Positions 1-5,564 of a stretch of 5,700 nucleotides of DNA are shown in pieces. The notes below the pieces were generated by a model. That model searched no databases. It saw only the letters and a program-made list of their open reading frames with translations, and was not told the DNA's origin. Source of the DNA: Bacillota bacterium (GTDB lineage Bacteria > Bacillota > UBA4882 > UBA10575); NCBI GenBank assembly GCA_003511465.1, contig DOID01000025.1:18395-24094 (forward strand), in the 5' to 3' direction. How positions within the stretch are numbered: position 1 is the first letter of the stretch; each line of letters starts with the position of its first letter. A program made the translations under genes and the position numbers.

Positions 1-932
1 TTAGATTGGCTGTTAATCATCAGATTCCAGCCACCTAGACACCCGCTACCCACCGTACCTCGGGGTCCCGTTGGTAAGGGCGCGAGTTTGAATTTCCCTT
101 GAATCGCTGAGCCCTCCTGGTTCATCAAAGACCAAGCATAAGGCCAATTTCTGAGGAACAAGGCGTTCCCATCCTGGTAAAAGAGGCGCGCATCTTCTTC
201 TTGATACCAGAGGACCTCCTCCGGCGCTAATTTAAACTTGACCAGATCGACCATGGTTTGCAAAGCCTCGACGGCCTGTGGGGTATTGATCGTCACTCGG
301 TCGCCGTCGAAAATCTGGCCTCCATTACTCCAGATCAGCTCTAAGCCTTGACAAACCAAACCTTCGTATTGATTACCGTGGAAAATATAACCGTATTTAA
401 TCCGTCCGGCCGCAATCTGTTCTTGGGCCACGGTGATTAATTCGGTCCAAGACCCGGGGGGCTTGTTTAGGAGATCGCTACGGTAAAAAAGAACGCCGGA
501 ATCAGTAAACCACGGAATCGCCCAGATCCGGCTCTGATATGTACAACCTTCAATCGGCCCCGGCAGAAACTGCTCCCGTTCCCCCAGCGCAAAGTAGGGG
601 TCCAGTGGCTCAATCCACCCGGCGGACGCAAACTCGGAGACCCAAATAATATCCCCGGAGAAAACATCAAAACTATTATCCCGGGCCGAGAACGCCGATA
701 CATAGAAATTACGACAATCATCCGAACCCCATGAGAGGGTGCGGTGTTCAACTTGGACTTCCTGGTTTTCCGCGTTAAACTGATTAACCAGGCGCCGGAT
801 GGCACCGGATGAATCTTCCGCCGGCGTATAGAAAACAATGTTGGTCTTTTGCCCCTTCTGGGCCTTTGTCCCCGACATTAAGACCAACAAACCAAGGAAC
901 GCCAGGAGCAAAAGAAACTTCAGCCGTTTCAT
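1..932 (-). CDS. ABC transporter sugar-binding protein, trehalose/maltose type (3' end cut by window edge)
   Basis: Extracellular solute-binding protein (family 1) that would capture a sugar outside the membrane and deliver it to an ABC permease; the permease genes probably lie beyond the left edge. The first 310 residues are present with no stop; relatives are about 420 residues, so roughly the C-terminal quarter is missing. I read it codon by codon: MKRLKF followed by a hydrophobic stretch (residues 6-19) and TKA at 22-24 is a type I signal peptide. Family landmarks are SFDVFSGDIIWVSEFASAGWIEPLD (87-111, written here only as a landmark of the form DVF..DIIWV.EFA.AGW), IPWFTDSGVLFYRSDLL (139-155), KYGYIFHGNQYEGLVC (179-194), LELIWSNGG (197-205), and GGWNLMINS (300-308). 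These match the trehalose/maltose-binding subfamily. The substrate is inferred, not shown. Oddly, there is no lipobox cysteine, although most Bacillota binding proteins are lipoproteins. Cysteines at 73, 130, 194 and 298 could form disulphides after export. The ATG at 932-930 follows an AAGAGGTG ribosome binding site. Confidence 0.9.
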   Translation of the reverse strand, partial: MKRLKFLLLLAFLGLLVLMSGTKAQKGQKTNIVFYTPAEDSSGAIRRLVNQFNAENQEVQVEHRTLSWGSDDCRNFYVSAFSARDNSFDVFSGDIIWVSEFASAGWIEPLDPYFALGEREQFLPGPIEGCTYQSRIWAIPWFTDSGVLFYRSDLLNKPPGSWTELITVAQEQIAAGRIKYGYIFHGNQYEGLVCQGLELIWSNGGQIFDGDRVTINTPQAVEALQTMVDLVKFKLAPEEVLWYQEEDARLFYQDGNALFLRNWPYAWSLMNQEGSAIQGKFKLAPLPTGPRGTVGSGCLGGWNLMINSQS

Positions 933-941
933 CAGGCATCA

Positions 942-949
942 CACCTCTT
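942..949 (-). promoter_or_regulatory. Ribosome binding site of the sugar-binding protein gene
   Basis: Read on the minus strand this is AAGAGGTG, nine bases before the ATG at 932-930. It fixes that start codon, which is immediately followed by a signal peptide as expected. Confidence 0.65.
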
Positions 950-1013
950 CTTTGTAAGGGCTTTTGCCTTGCCTTTTAACTTAAGGATTCCGCTACAATC
1001 CATTGCCGCATGC

Positions 1014-1042
1014 TTGACTCTATTTTACTTTCATTTAACAAT
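1014..1042 (+). promoter_or_regulatory. Candidate sigma-A promoter of the ligD polymerase gene
   Basis: TTGACT (1014-1019) and AACAAT (1037-1042) are separated by exactly 17 bases, matching the -35 box at 5 of 6 positions and the -10 box at 4 of 6. Transcription would begin near 1049, about 50 bases before the TTG start at 1100. The promoter lies downstream of the in-frame ATG at 1010, so a transcript from it could not use that ATG. No operator was recognised. Confidence 0.5.
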
Positions 1043-1083
1043 GCTGTCAAATTAGGAACACTCCTTCCGACAAACAATATAGG

Positions 1084-1091
1084 AAAGGAGG
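1084..1091 (+). promoter_or_regulatory. Ribosome binding site that sets the ligD start at TTG 1100
   Basis: AAAGGAGG lies eight bases before TTG at 1100-1102, an almost perfect Shine-Dalgarno sequence at ideal spacing. It decides the start in favour of TTG over the upstream in-frame ATG at 1010, which has no comparable site. Confidence 0.8.
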
Positions 1092-1099
1092 AAAATCCC

Positions 1100-1996
1100 T
1101 TGCCGACAACGCTCAGCCAAGAATTAACGATCAACGGCCATTCCATCCCGGTCAAAAACCTGGATAAAACTTTTTGGCCGGAGGAGGGTTACACGAAAGG
1201 CCAGATCATGGAGTATTATATCAAGGTCTGGCCTACACTGGCACCCCACCTTAAGGACCGGCCGCTCTCCCTCGTCCGCTACCCGGAGGGCATTGACGGG
1301 CAATATTTTTACCAGAAGAACTTCCCGAAGGCACCGCCCTGGGTAGAAACCCTCCCGCTCCAGTCGGAAGACCGGGTCATCAACTATGTCATAGCCAATA
1401 ACCTAGAGACCCTGATCTGGGCAGTCAACTTAGGCTGTATTGAGGTCCATCCCTGGTTGTCCACCCGAGACGATCTGGATCTCCCAACCTACATAATTTT
1501 CGATCTTGATCCAATGCCACCGGCCACCTTTCGAGAGGCGGTCCAAGTAGCGCTGGCTATAAAATCCCTAACTGACCACCTTAACCTAACCGTCTTTCCG
1601 AAAATATCCGGTGCCACCGGCCTCCACCTCTATCTTCCGGTGAAGCCGGTCTATACCTACCAGGAAACCGGAAAATTTGTAGAGCAGCTCGGTAACGCCG
1701 TCATCCAGGTCCTTCCCGCGCTTGCCACTAATGAGCGGAAGATCTCAGATCGCGGCGGTAAAGTCTACATTGACCACCTCCAGAACCGGAAAGGAAAAAC
1801 TATCGCTGCCGTCTACAGTCTCCGCCCCTTACCCGGCGCGCCGGTCTCCATGCCGGTAACCTGGGAAGAGCTCCCTGCGGTCCGTCCTGATCGTTTCACC
1901 ATCACTTCCGCCCCCGCCCACTTGGCCGCCATCGGCGACCGCTTTGCCCCCCTCTGCTGGCTCCAGCAGGAACTCCCCTCTGAATTGCTGCTATAG
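1100..1996 (+). CDS. ligD: Stand-alone LigD-type DNA repair polymerase/primase (NHEJ)
   Basis: Archaeo-eukaryotic-primase-fold polymerase of the LigD-Pol family. In bacterial non-homologous end joining it fills and extends broken DNA ends, preferring ribonucleotides, together with Ku and an ATP-dependent ligase. With the TTG start it has 298 residues, the usual length of a single Pol domain; no ligase or nuclease domain is attached. Visible motifs are WPEEGYTKGQIMEYY (26-40), RPLSLVRYPEG (54-64), YFYQKN (69-74), IEVHPWLSTRDD (114-125), the catalytic FDLDP (134-138; metal-binding D135 and D137), SGATGLHLYLP (170-180, with the nucleotide-binding Ser/His), and YIDHLQNRKGKT (223-234; third acidic residue D225). 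All key residues seem present, so the enzyme should be active. Extension upstream to ATG 1010 would add 30 residues that do not look like the family and cover the promoter. It is divergent from the sugar-binding gene and shares no obvious function with it. Bacillus ligD is sporulation-controlled; here a sigma-A-like promoter is the better match. The family call is firm; the gene name refers to the domain family. Confidence 0.93.
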   Translation: MPTTLSQELTINGHSIPVKNLDKTFWPEEGYTKGQIMEYYIKVWPTLAPHLKDRPLSLVRYPEGIDGQYFYQKNFPKAPPWVETLPLQSEDRVINYVIANNLETLIWAVNLGCIEVHPWLSTRDDLDLPTYIIFDLDPMPPATFREAVQVALAIKSLTDHLNLTVFPKISGATGLHLYLPVKPVYTYQETGKFVEQLGNAVIQVLPALATNERKISDRGGKVYIDHLQNRKGKTIAAVYSLRPLPGAPVSMPVTWEELPAVRPDRFTITSAPAHLAAIGDRFAPLCWLQQELPSELLL

Positions 1997-2285
1997 AAAT
2001 ATTTACCTCAAGGTTTCACCCATTTTCTTCCGAAATATAACCATCGGCCCCGGGACGAAGGAAGATCCGGCTACCGTAACCTCTGTATTGACAATCGGAG
2101 CTAACCAACGGTACGCTGACCGTGGATCGGCTGGGAGATTGTCCCATCAAGACCATAGGTCGAAACCGCTATACGGAACTCCCGGTCTGGGGGACGATGA
2201 GGACGGCAATTTAGATGTCGGTTTGTGGACCCGTTTCCAAGTAGGCTGGATCCATGACTTGGGCGGCCTGAATGGTTCAGCAATG

Positions 2286-2432
2286 CTAGCCCTCCATTTT
2301 TAGGTAGTCGCCCACCCTGGCTTCCGCCAGGACACCTGAAAGGAAGAAAATTAAAGCCAGGGTAATGACAGCCCCGGAGGCCACAAACGCTGGTCGTTCG
2401 GAGCGGCGCAACTTAAGCTTAAATGCCGACAT
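2286..2432 (-). pseudogene. 48-codon frame with signal-peptide-like sequence, possible gene remnant
   Basis: The frame begins MSAFKLKLRRSERP and continues with a hydrophobic segment (about residues 15-36, AVITLALIFFLSGVLA) and then AEARVGDYLKMEG before a TAG stop. A basic N-terminus, hydrophobic core and LAEA cleavage-like site look like an export signal followed by only about ten mature residues, suggesting the front end of a secreted or membrane-anchored protein whose remainder has been lost to stops and frameshifts. No Shine-Dalgarno sequence precedes the ATG, and the ATG sits inside a perfect palindrome, so translation is doubtful. It lies downstream of the operon terminator on the same strand. 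The family is not recognised; it could be a real small membrane peptide or chance. Confidence 0.3.
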
Positions 2433-2438
2433 TTAAGC
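2417..2438. repeat. Perfect 9-4-9 palindrome
   Basis: GCTTAAATG (2417-2425), spacer CCGA, CATTTAAGC (2430-2438): nine perfectly matched pairs. The size suits a dimeric repressor site or a small RNA hairpin. No T-run follows, so it is not a typical terminator. It contains the ATG of the 48-codon minus-strand frame. Confidence 0.55.
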
Positions 2439-2443
2439 CGGGA

Positions 2444-2483
2444 GAATCGACAGACTAGTATTTTCTAGGCGGATGAATCGACA
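2444..2483. repeat. Direct repeat GAATCGACA x2 around a CTAG inverted repeat
   Basis: GAATCGACA occurs at 2444-2452 and 2475-2483, a period of 31 bases or about three helical turns. Between them CTAG (2455-2458), a six-base AT spacer, and CTAG (2465-2468) form a small symmetrical element. On the minus strand the repeats read TGTCGATTC, one base off the Spo0A box TGTCGAA. Regulatory function is an inference. Confidence 0.35.
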
Positions 2484-2488
2484 ACAAG

Positions 2489-2538
2489 AAAAAGCCCCCC
2501 GCGAACTGTACTACACCGTACAAAGGCGGGGGGGTTTT
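2489..2538 (-). terminator. Rho-independent terminator of the Nif3-to-rhomboid operon (probably works both ways)
   Basis: The left arm AAAAGCCCCCCGC (ending 2502) pairs with GCGGGGGGGTTTT (2526-2538), with one G-G mismatch before four A-T pairs. An inner TGTAC/GTACA stem closes the loop. On the minus strand the hairpin is followed by CTTTTTCTTGTTG, and it starts about ten bases after the TGA of the rhomboid-like gene. On the plus strand the T-run is TTTT, so it could also stop transcripts arriving from ligD. Confidence 0.85.
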
Positions 2539-2549
2539 CATCTCCTTAC

Positions 2550-3302
2550 TCACTTCACCACTTTTAGCTTTCTTTTCCGCCATTTTTCACGCACTTTTCC
2601 CGACCAGCCCTTACCGGGAAAGTTATGGGTCCAAGCCCAGTAACGTACACCGTGGGTAAAGGGACCGCGGCCGGAAAATAAGTACACTACAGCGATACTA
2701 CTTATGGCAGCGAGCGCGAACGCCAGGTTATAACTGATGAAGTACTGATAAAAGATGAGTCCGGCCTGGATCCAAGCCAACCATTGGGCTTTAAGGGGAA
2801 AAAGGCCCCACAACAATAGTTCCCGATCAGGATAATTTTTGGCCCACGCCCAGGTTAAACCGGTCAACGGCAACCATAAACCCGCACTACCAATTCGATG
2901 AAACACCATGGAAACCTGGATACCCGCAAGGCCGATTCGGCCAACCACCATGGACACCAAGATAAAGGCCAGCCCGGTGACGACCGTCGCGAGCCCGAGA
3001 AAAAAACCGTAGGTCTGTCCACTCCAGCTCCGCTCCAAACTTCCTCCGATGTACCAAAACCAAAAGAGGCCAAAAATAAGGGAAAGCAAATCTGAATTCA
3101 CCAACGGATAGGTCAGCAGTGTCCAGGGGCGCAAATACCAATGGACATTATTAAGACGTAACAAGGAAAAGAGATTGATCCGAAAAATAGAAAGCACATG
3201 ATGGGCGGCAAAAACCGCCACACATAAAACCATAATCCCCTTGGTGATCGGAATAAAATCACGATACAAAAAACGTCGGAAATCACTAGCATACCGCTTC
3301 AT
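2550..3302 (-). CDS. Rhomboid-fold membrane protein, probably without protease activity
   Basis: Integral membrane protein of 250 residues with about six hydrophobic segments (roughly 20-38, 61-84, 97-120, 141-155, 160-186, 191-210), a short basic N-terminus and a strongly basic C-terminal tail (235-250). The block RPWTLLTYPLVNSD (58-71), then FGLFWFWYIGGSLERSWSG (77-95), resembles the front half of rhomboid proteins (W..LTY...H......N...L...G..LE..WG). The asparagine and histidine usual in that block are not conserved. Where rhomboid proteases have the catalytic GxSG there is GSAG (138-141), with alanine in the serine position, and the last helix (191-210) has no histidine. I therefore infer a pseudoprotease of the iRhom/derlin type, possibly a chaperone or adaptor for membrane proteins. 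Its ATG overlaps the stop of the preceding gene (ATGA), so the two are translationally coupled, and a terminator follows at once. A 14-residue segment is tandemly duplicated at 114-141. The fold assignment is moderately sure; function is unknown. Confidence 0.75.
   Translation of the reverse strand: MKRYASDFRRFLYRDFIPITKGIMVLCVAVFAAHHVLSIFRINLFSLLRLNNVHWYLRPWTLLTYPLVNSDLLSLIFGLFWFWYIGGSLERSWSGQTYGFFLGLATVVTGLAFILVSMVVGRIGLAGIQVSMVFHRIGSAGLWLPLTGLTWAWAKNYPDRELLLWGLFPLKAQWLAWIQAGLIFYQYFISYNLAFALAAISSIAVVYLFSGRGPFTHGVRYWAWTHNFPGKGWSGKVREKWRKRKLKVVK
2881..2964 (-). repeat. Diverged 42-bp in-frame tandem duplication within the rhomboid-like gene
   Basis: 2881-2922 and 2923-2964 align without gaps at 31 of 42 positions; both start CCCGCA, contain ATTCG and CACCATGGA, and end GATA. 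Because 42 is a multiple of three the frame is kept. The protein shows VSMVVGRIGLAG (116-127) followed by VSMVFHRIGSAG (130-141). The repeat sits between a membrane helix and the degenerate active-site motif. Confidence 0.85.
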
Positions 3303-4027
3303 TTTTGTTCAAACAACCCCCGTCCACAGTTCTCACAGACTATAATCCCTGAGTTCCCTTTTTTAATCTTCGCCAAAACAGCGGTGGAGATGATCATATG
3401 ACAATAACCGCAAGTATTTTCCTTGATCGGAATGATTGCGATCCCCCGTAAGGCTTTGGCGGAGCGTTGATAATACTCTAACAACTCTTTAGGTAAAGCC
3501 GCTTTAAGCCCACTAACTTCTTTGGTTAGCCTTGCGCAACGGCTCTGTAAAACAGCGACTCTTTTCGCCTCTTCGTCGACGGCACCCACCAGTTGTCCCT
3601 GCAGCTCATCCCCTTTTTTTTGCGCCAGAACGAGTTCCTTTTCTTTGGCTTCCAAGAGATAAAGCTGACTTAAGACTGCTTCTTCCCGGTCCGCTTTGGC
3701 CTTTTGGTATTCTGCGATGCGACGCTGTAGTTGCTCCAGTTCTTTCGGAGCAGAAATATTTCCGCTGTATAGATTCGCATTCAACTGGCGCAGCTGCACT
3801 TCGTAATCCCGGTATTCATCCTCCAACCGATGGTTGGCCATTTTTAGCCGTCCACACTCTTTACGGAGCCGTTCGACCTCATTTAGCGCCTTTTGCACCT
3901 GCCCTTTTAGAATGCCGATCGCCTTTTGCCGGTCCGGGTCAGTGAGTTCTTCCTCGCAAGTCGCTAACTGGCGCCGGGCTTCCTGATATTGATATAATAG
4001 GAATAACTCCTGTTTTTTATCCATCAT
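3299..4027 (-). CDS. COG1579-type coiled-coil protein with C4 zinc ribbon
   Basis: Cytoplasmic protein of 242 residues, the usual length for this family. Residues 5 to about 190 are a long, highly charged helical region forming an antiparallel coiled-coil hairpin. It carries the family signature NANLYSGNISAPKELEQLQRRI (from about 83; core Y.G.I..PKELE.LQ). The C-terminus is a zinc ribbon with Cys206, Cys209 (CGYC), Cys231 and Cys234 (CENC). Members include Helicobacter HP0958/FlgZ, which acts with sigma-54 and flagellar RNA, and Chlamydia CT398. In Bacillota the role is not defined, though linkage to nif3 is common; nucleic-acid or protein scaffolding is an inference. The start is an ATG-ATG pair three bases after the previous stop with only a weak AGG upstream, suggesting coupled translation. 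The TGA stop overlaps the ATG of the rhomboid-like gene by four bases. Confidence 0.9.
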   Translation of the reverse strand: MMDKKQELFLLYQYQEARRQLATCEEELTDPDRQKAIGILKGQVQKALNEVERLRKECGRLKMANHRLEDEYRDYEVQLRQLNANLYSGNISAPKELEQLQRRIAEYQKAKADREEAVLSQLYLLEAKEKELVLAQKKGDELQGQLVGAVDEEAKRVAVLQSRCARLTKEVSGLKAALPKELLEYYQRSAKALRGIAIIPIKENTCGYCHMIISTAVLAKIKKGNSGIIVCENCGRGLFEQK

Positions 4028-4030
4028 AAC

Positions 4031-4213
4031 CTAACTACGAATGGCGCCGAGGAGATCTTTATAGGTATCAATATCCATTCCGATCTCGGAGCGGCGAGCG
4101 ACAATATCAGAGCCTTTCTCCTTCGAGCACTTAACACACCGTTTGGTTTCCGGCAAAGCCTCAAGGCGCTCCACCGAAATTTCTTTTCCACATAGCTCGC
4201 ACTTTTTGCCCAT
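4031..4213 (-). CDS. Small four-cysteine zinc finger protein, TraR/DksA-like
   Basis: A 60-residue protein almost filled by one zinc finger: Cys5-x2-Cys8 (CELCGKEI), the linker SVERLEALPETKR, then Cys26-x2-Cys29 (CVKC). This spacing and the RLEALPETxxCVxC wording match the C-terminal finger of the DksA/TraR family, but the long coiled-coil tip that DksA uses to reach into RNA polymerase is absent. The remaining residues (33-60) are polar, and no family was recognised for them. Binding of nucleic acid, RNA polymerase or a partner protein is possible, but nothing in the sequence proves it. I start it at ATG 4213-4211 because AAGGAGGG lies nine bases upstream and the finger begins at once. A longer frame reaching 4261 would add 16 unremarkable residues that cover the ribosome binding site. 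It sits 72 bases after nif3 and three bases before the coiled-coil zinc-ribbon gene. Confidence 0.82.
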   Translation of the reverse strand: MGKKCELCGKEISVERLEALPETKRCVKCSKEKGSDIVARRSEIGMDIDTYKDLLGAIRS

Positions 4214-4222
4214 TTTAAGAAA

Positions 4223-4230
4223 CCCTCCTT
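4223..4230 (-). promoter_or_regulatory. Ribosome binding site of the small zinc finger gene
   Basis: Minus-strand AAGGAGGG ends nine bases before ATG 4213-4211. It is the strongest such site in the operon and shows that the upstream in-frame ATG at 4261 is not the start. Confidence 0.8.
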
Positions 4231-4285
4231 CAGTTGTCCCGGTAAATGAGGCACAGGCCACCAGGATTGTCTATATTAGATCAGA

Positions 4286-5401
4286 CTAAAACAAAGTATA
4301 GGGTTTAATCTTTTCTTCATTAAGGTAGATTCGGGCTTTAAACTCAGGAGTTAATAATAGACTCTGTTCTAAATAGGCTTTGATTTTGCCCAGGCCTACC
4401 CCTTCAATGGTGTGATGTCCCACCTCTACTAGGGCTAAGCCTATTTGTTCGGCGTAAAGGAAATCATGGTAACCCAGATCCGAAGTGATTAGAACTTCGG
4501 CCCCTTTACGCTTCGCCTGACCTAAATATTTCCCACCGCTACCGCCAAGCACCGCGATTTTGCGCACCTCGTCACGGTGAAACCCCCCAAAGCGTAGAGT
4601 TTCGCCGCCAAATAAGGTTTTAACGTCCGCTAAAAAAGCGGGAAAAGGCTTTGGCTCGGCTAAGACCCCTACCCGTCCTAACCCGGCACGACCGATCCGT
4701 TGGGCGACCGGATAAAGGTCATAGGCTACTTCCTCGTAGGGGTGGGCAGCCAACATTGCCTTGATGATACGCCGTCGATTCCAGACCGGAATGATCGTTT
4801 CCAACCGTACCTCAGCGACCGAGGTGTGTTCCCCCTCAACGCCTAGGAAAGGATGGGTCCCGGCCTGTGGCCGAAAGGTACCAACACCCGAAGTACGAAA
4901 AGTACAATGGCTGTAATTCCCGATCCAGCCGGCTCCTGCTGCGGTAAGCGCGGCCAAAACTTGTTCCGTATGGTCTTGGGGCACAAAAACCACTAGTTTG
5001 AGATATTCTTCCGCGCCCTCTTCCACCGGTTCTACCTGAGTGAGCTGCATGCGCTCGGCCAGGTATTGATTTAACCCATCGGCGGCCCGGTCAAAGTTGG
5101 TATGCATCGAATATACAATAAAACCCCCGGCGATGATCTCCTCCCACAATTTGCCCCCCGGACCGTCAAACCGGAGGTTGTTGAGAGGTTTAAAAATCAA
5201 GGGGTGATGCGTAACAATGAAATTAGCTTGTTTCTGTCGGGCTTCGGCTAAAACAGGGATGGACAGATCCAAGGCTAGTAAAAGGCCATTTACCTCCCGG
5301 TCGTAACGACCGACCTGCAACCCAACATTATCCCAAGATTCCGCCAGCGCCAACGGAGCTAGTTCTTCCAAGATTGAGGTAATTTCTCTCACGGTCGGCA
5401 A
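4286..5401 (-). CDS. Nif3-like dinuclear metal-centre protein with PII-like insert (YqfO type)
   Basis: Nif3/DUF34 family protein of 371 residues, the size of the long Bacillus YqfO form. Family members assemble into hexameric rings with a two-metal site; some are annotated GTP cyclohydrolase I type 2, but the physiological reaction is unsettled. The N-terminal half has SWDNVGLQVG (22-31), THHPLIF (64-70; ligands H65 and H66) and HTNFD (100-104; ligands H100 and D104). An insert from about 133 to 235, with HPYEEVAYDLYPV near its end, is the PII/CutA-like domain seen in YqfO. The C-terminal half has KIAVLGGSGG (281-290), EVLITSDLGYHD (302-313) and VGHHTIEGVG (327-336), supplying the last ligands H329 and E333. 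All metal ligands are present, so it should be functional. The start is TTG (5401-5399) behind an AAGGGG site. It is the first gene of the four-gene minus-strand operon. Confidence 0.93.
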   Translation of the reverse strand: MPTVREITSILEELAPLALAESWDNVGLQVGRYDREVNGLLLALDLSIPVLAEARQKQANFIVTHHPLIFKPLNNLRFDGPGGKLWEEIIAGGFIVYSMHTNFDRAADGLNQYLAERMQLTQVEPVEEGAEEYLKLVVFVPQDHTEQVLAALTAAGAGWIGNYSHCTFRTSGVGTFRPQAGTHPFLGVEGEHTSVAEVRLETIIPVWNRRRIIKAMLAAHPYEEVAYDLYPVAQRIGRAGLGRVGVLAEPKPFPAFLADVKTLFGGETLRFGGFHRDEVRKIAVLGGSGGKYLGQAKRKGAEVLITSDLGYHDFLYAEQIGLALVEVGHHTIEGVGLGKIKAYLEQSLLLTPEFKARIYLNEEKIKPYTLF

Positions 5402-5564
5402 TTTCTTTTATTCCCCTTCTCGGCAAACTGCGGTAGATCACTTTATAAATCATATAAACCTAGGACTGTACATAATAACTCATTTTTAATATTTTCGCGG
5501 TTACCTACCCCTTTTCCTGCTTCAACGCCAATCTTTTAACGGCATTTACCTTATTTTACCATTA
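5402..5564 (-). promoter_or_regulatory. AT-rich leader ahead of the Nif3 operon, promoter position uncertain
   Basis: The stretch is rich in A and T, as expected for a promoter region, with -10-like TATTAT (minus strand, near 5477-5472) and TATGAT (5454-5449); neither has a good -35 box at 16-18 bases. AAATATT (5494-5488) and TGTACAGT (5472-5465), 15 bases apart, loosely recall a sporulation sigma-E promoter, but matching is partial. I cannot choose among these. Confidence 0.3.
5413..5418 (-). promoter_or_regulatory. Ribosome binding site of the nif3-like gene (TTG start)
   Basis: Minus-strand AAGGGG lies 11 bases before TTG 5401-5399. Spacing is slightly long, but no in-frame ATG nearby has a better site, and the protein start MPTVREITSILEELAP matches the family N-terminus. 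Confidence 0.5.

Larger units (their letters stand above)
1997..2488. other. Gene-poor gap with scraps of coding-like sequence and repeats
   Basis: About 490 bases separate the ligD stop from the operon terminator. No intact gene is convincing. On the minus strand protein-like pieces appear in different frames with stops between them: a signal-peptide-like start (2432-2289), a stretch reading AVSTYGLDGTISQPIHG (within about 2110-2180), and one reading VNTEVTVAGSSFVPGPMVIF (within about 2040-2090). This pattern is what a frameshifted, decaying secreted-protein gene would give, but the plus strand also has an open frame here, so the direction is uncertain. I recognise no family. No terminator with a T-run is seen directly after ligD. 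Confidence 0.4.

Noticed and set aside
467..838. Plus- or minus-oriented open frame of 123 codons inside the sugar-binding gene
   Set aside because: It lies in another frame of the binding-protein gene, which has continuous family similarity and an export signal; the 123-codon product is basic, proline- and arginine-rich and resembles nothing.
1010..1099. Upstream ATG extension of the ligD polymerase gene
   Set aside because: It has no ribosome binding site, covers the -35/-10 pair and an ideal Shine-Dalgarno sequence for TTG 1100, and adds residues unlike the family.
2101..2283. Minus-strand open frame of 60 codons
   Set aside because: No ribosome binding site and low-complexity early sequence; kept only as part of the possible decayed region.
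1944..2303. Plus-strand open frame of 119 codons overlapping the end of ligD
   Set aside because: It starts inside ligD in another frame, lacks a ribosome binding site, and has no recognisable domain; minus-strand scraps in the same place are equally protein-like.
2316..2331. CCTGGC-TTCC-GCCAGG hairpin
   Set aside because: A perfect six-pair stem but with no T-run on either side, so it is not a terminator, and short enough to arise by chance.
3532..3945. Plus-strand open frame of 137 codons inside the coiled-coil gene
   Set aside because: Antisense shadow of the heptad-rich, well-conserved coiled-coil gene.
4214..4261. Longer start of the small zinc finger gene at ATG 4261, and an overlapping frame at 4024-4254
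   Set aside because: The strong AAGGAGGG lies inside the extension and points to ATG 4213; the overlapping frame is a shadow without the cysteine pairs.
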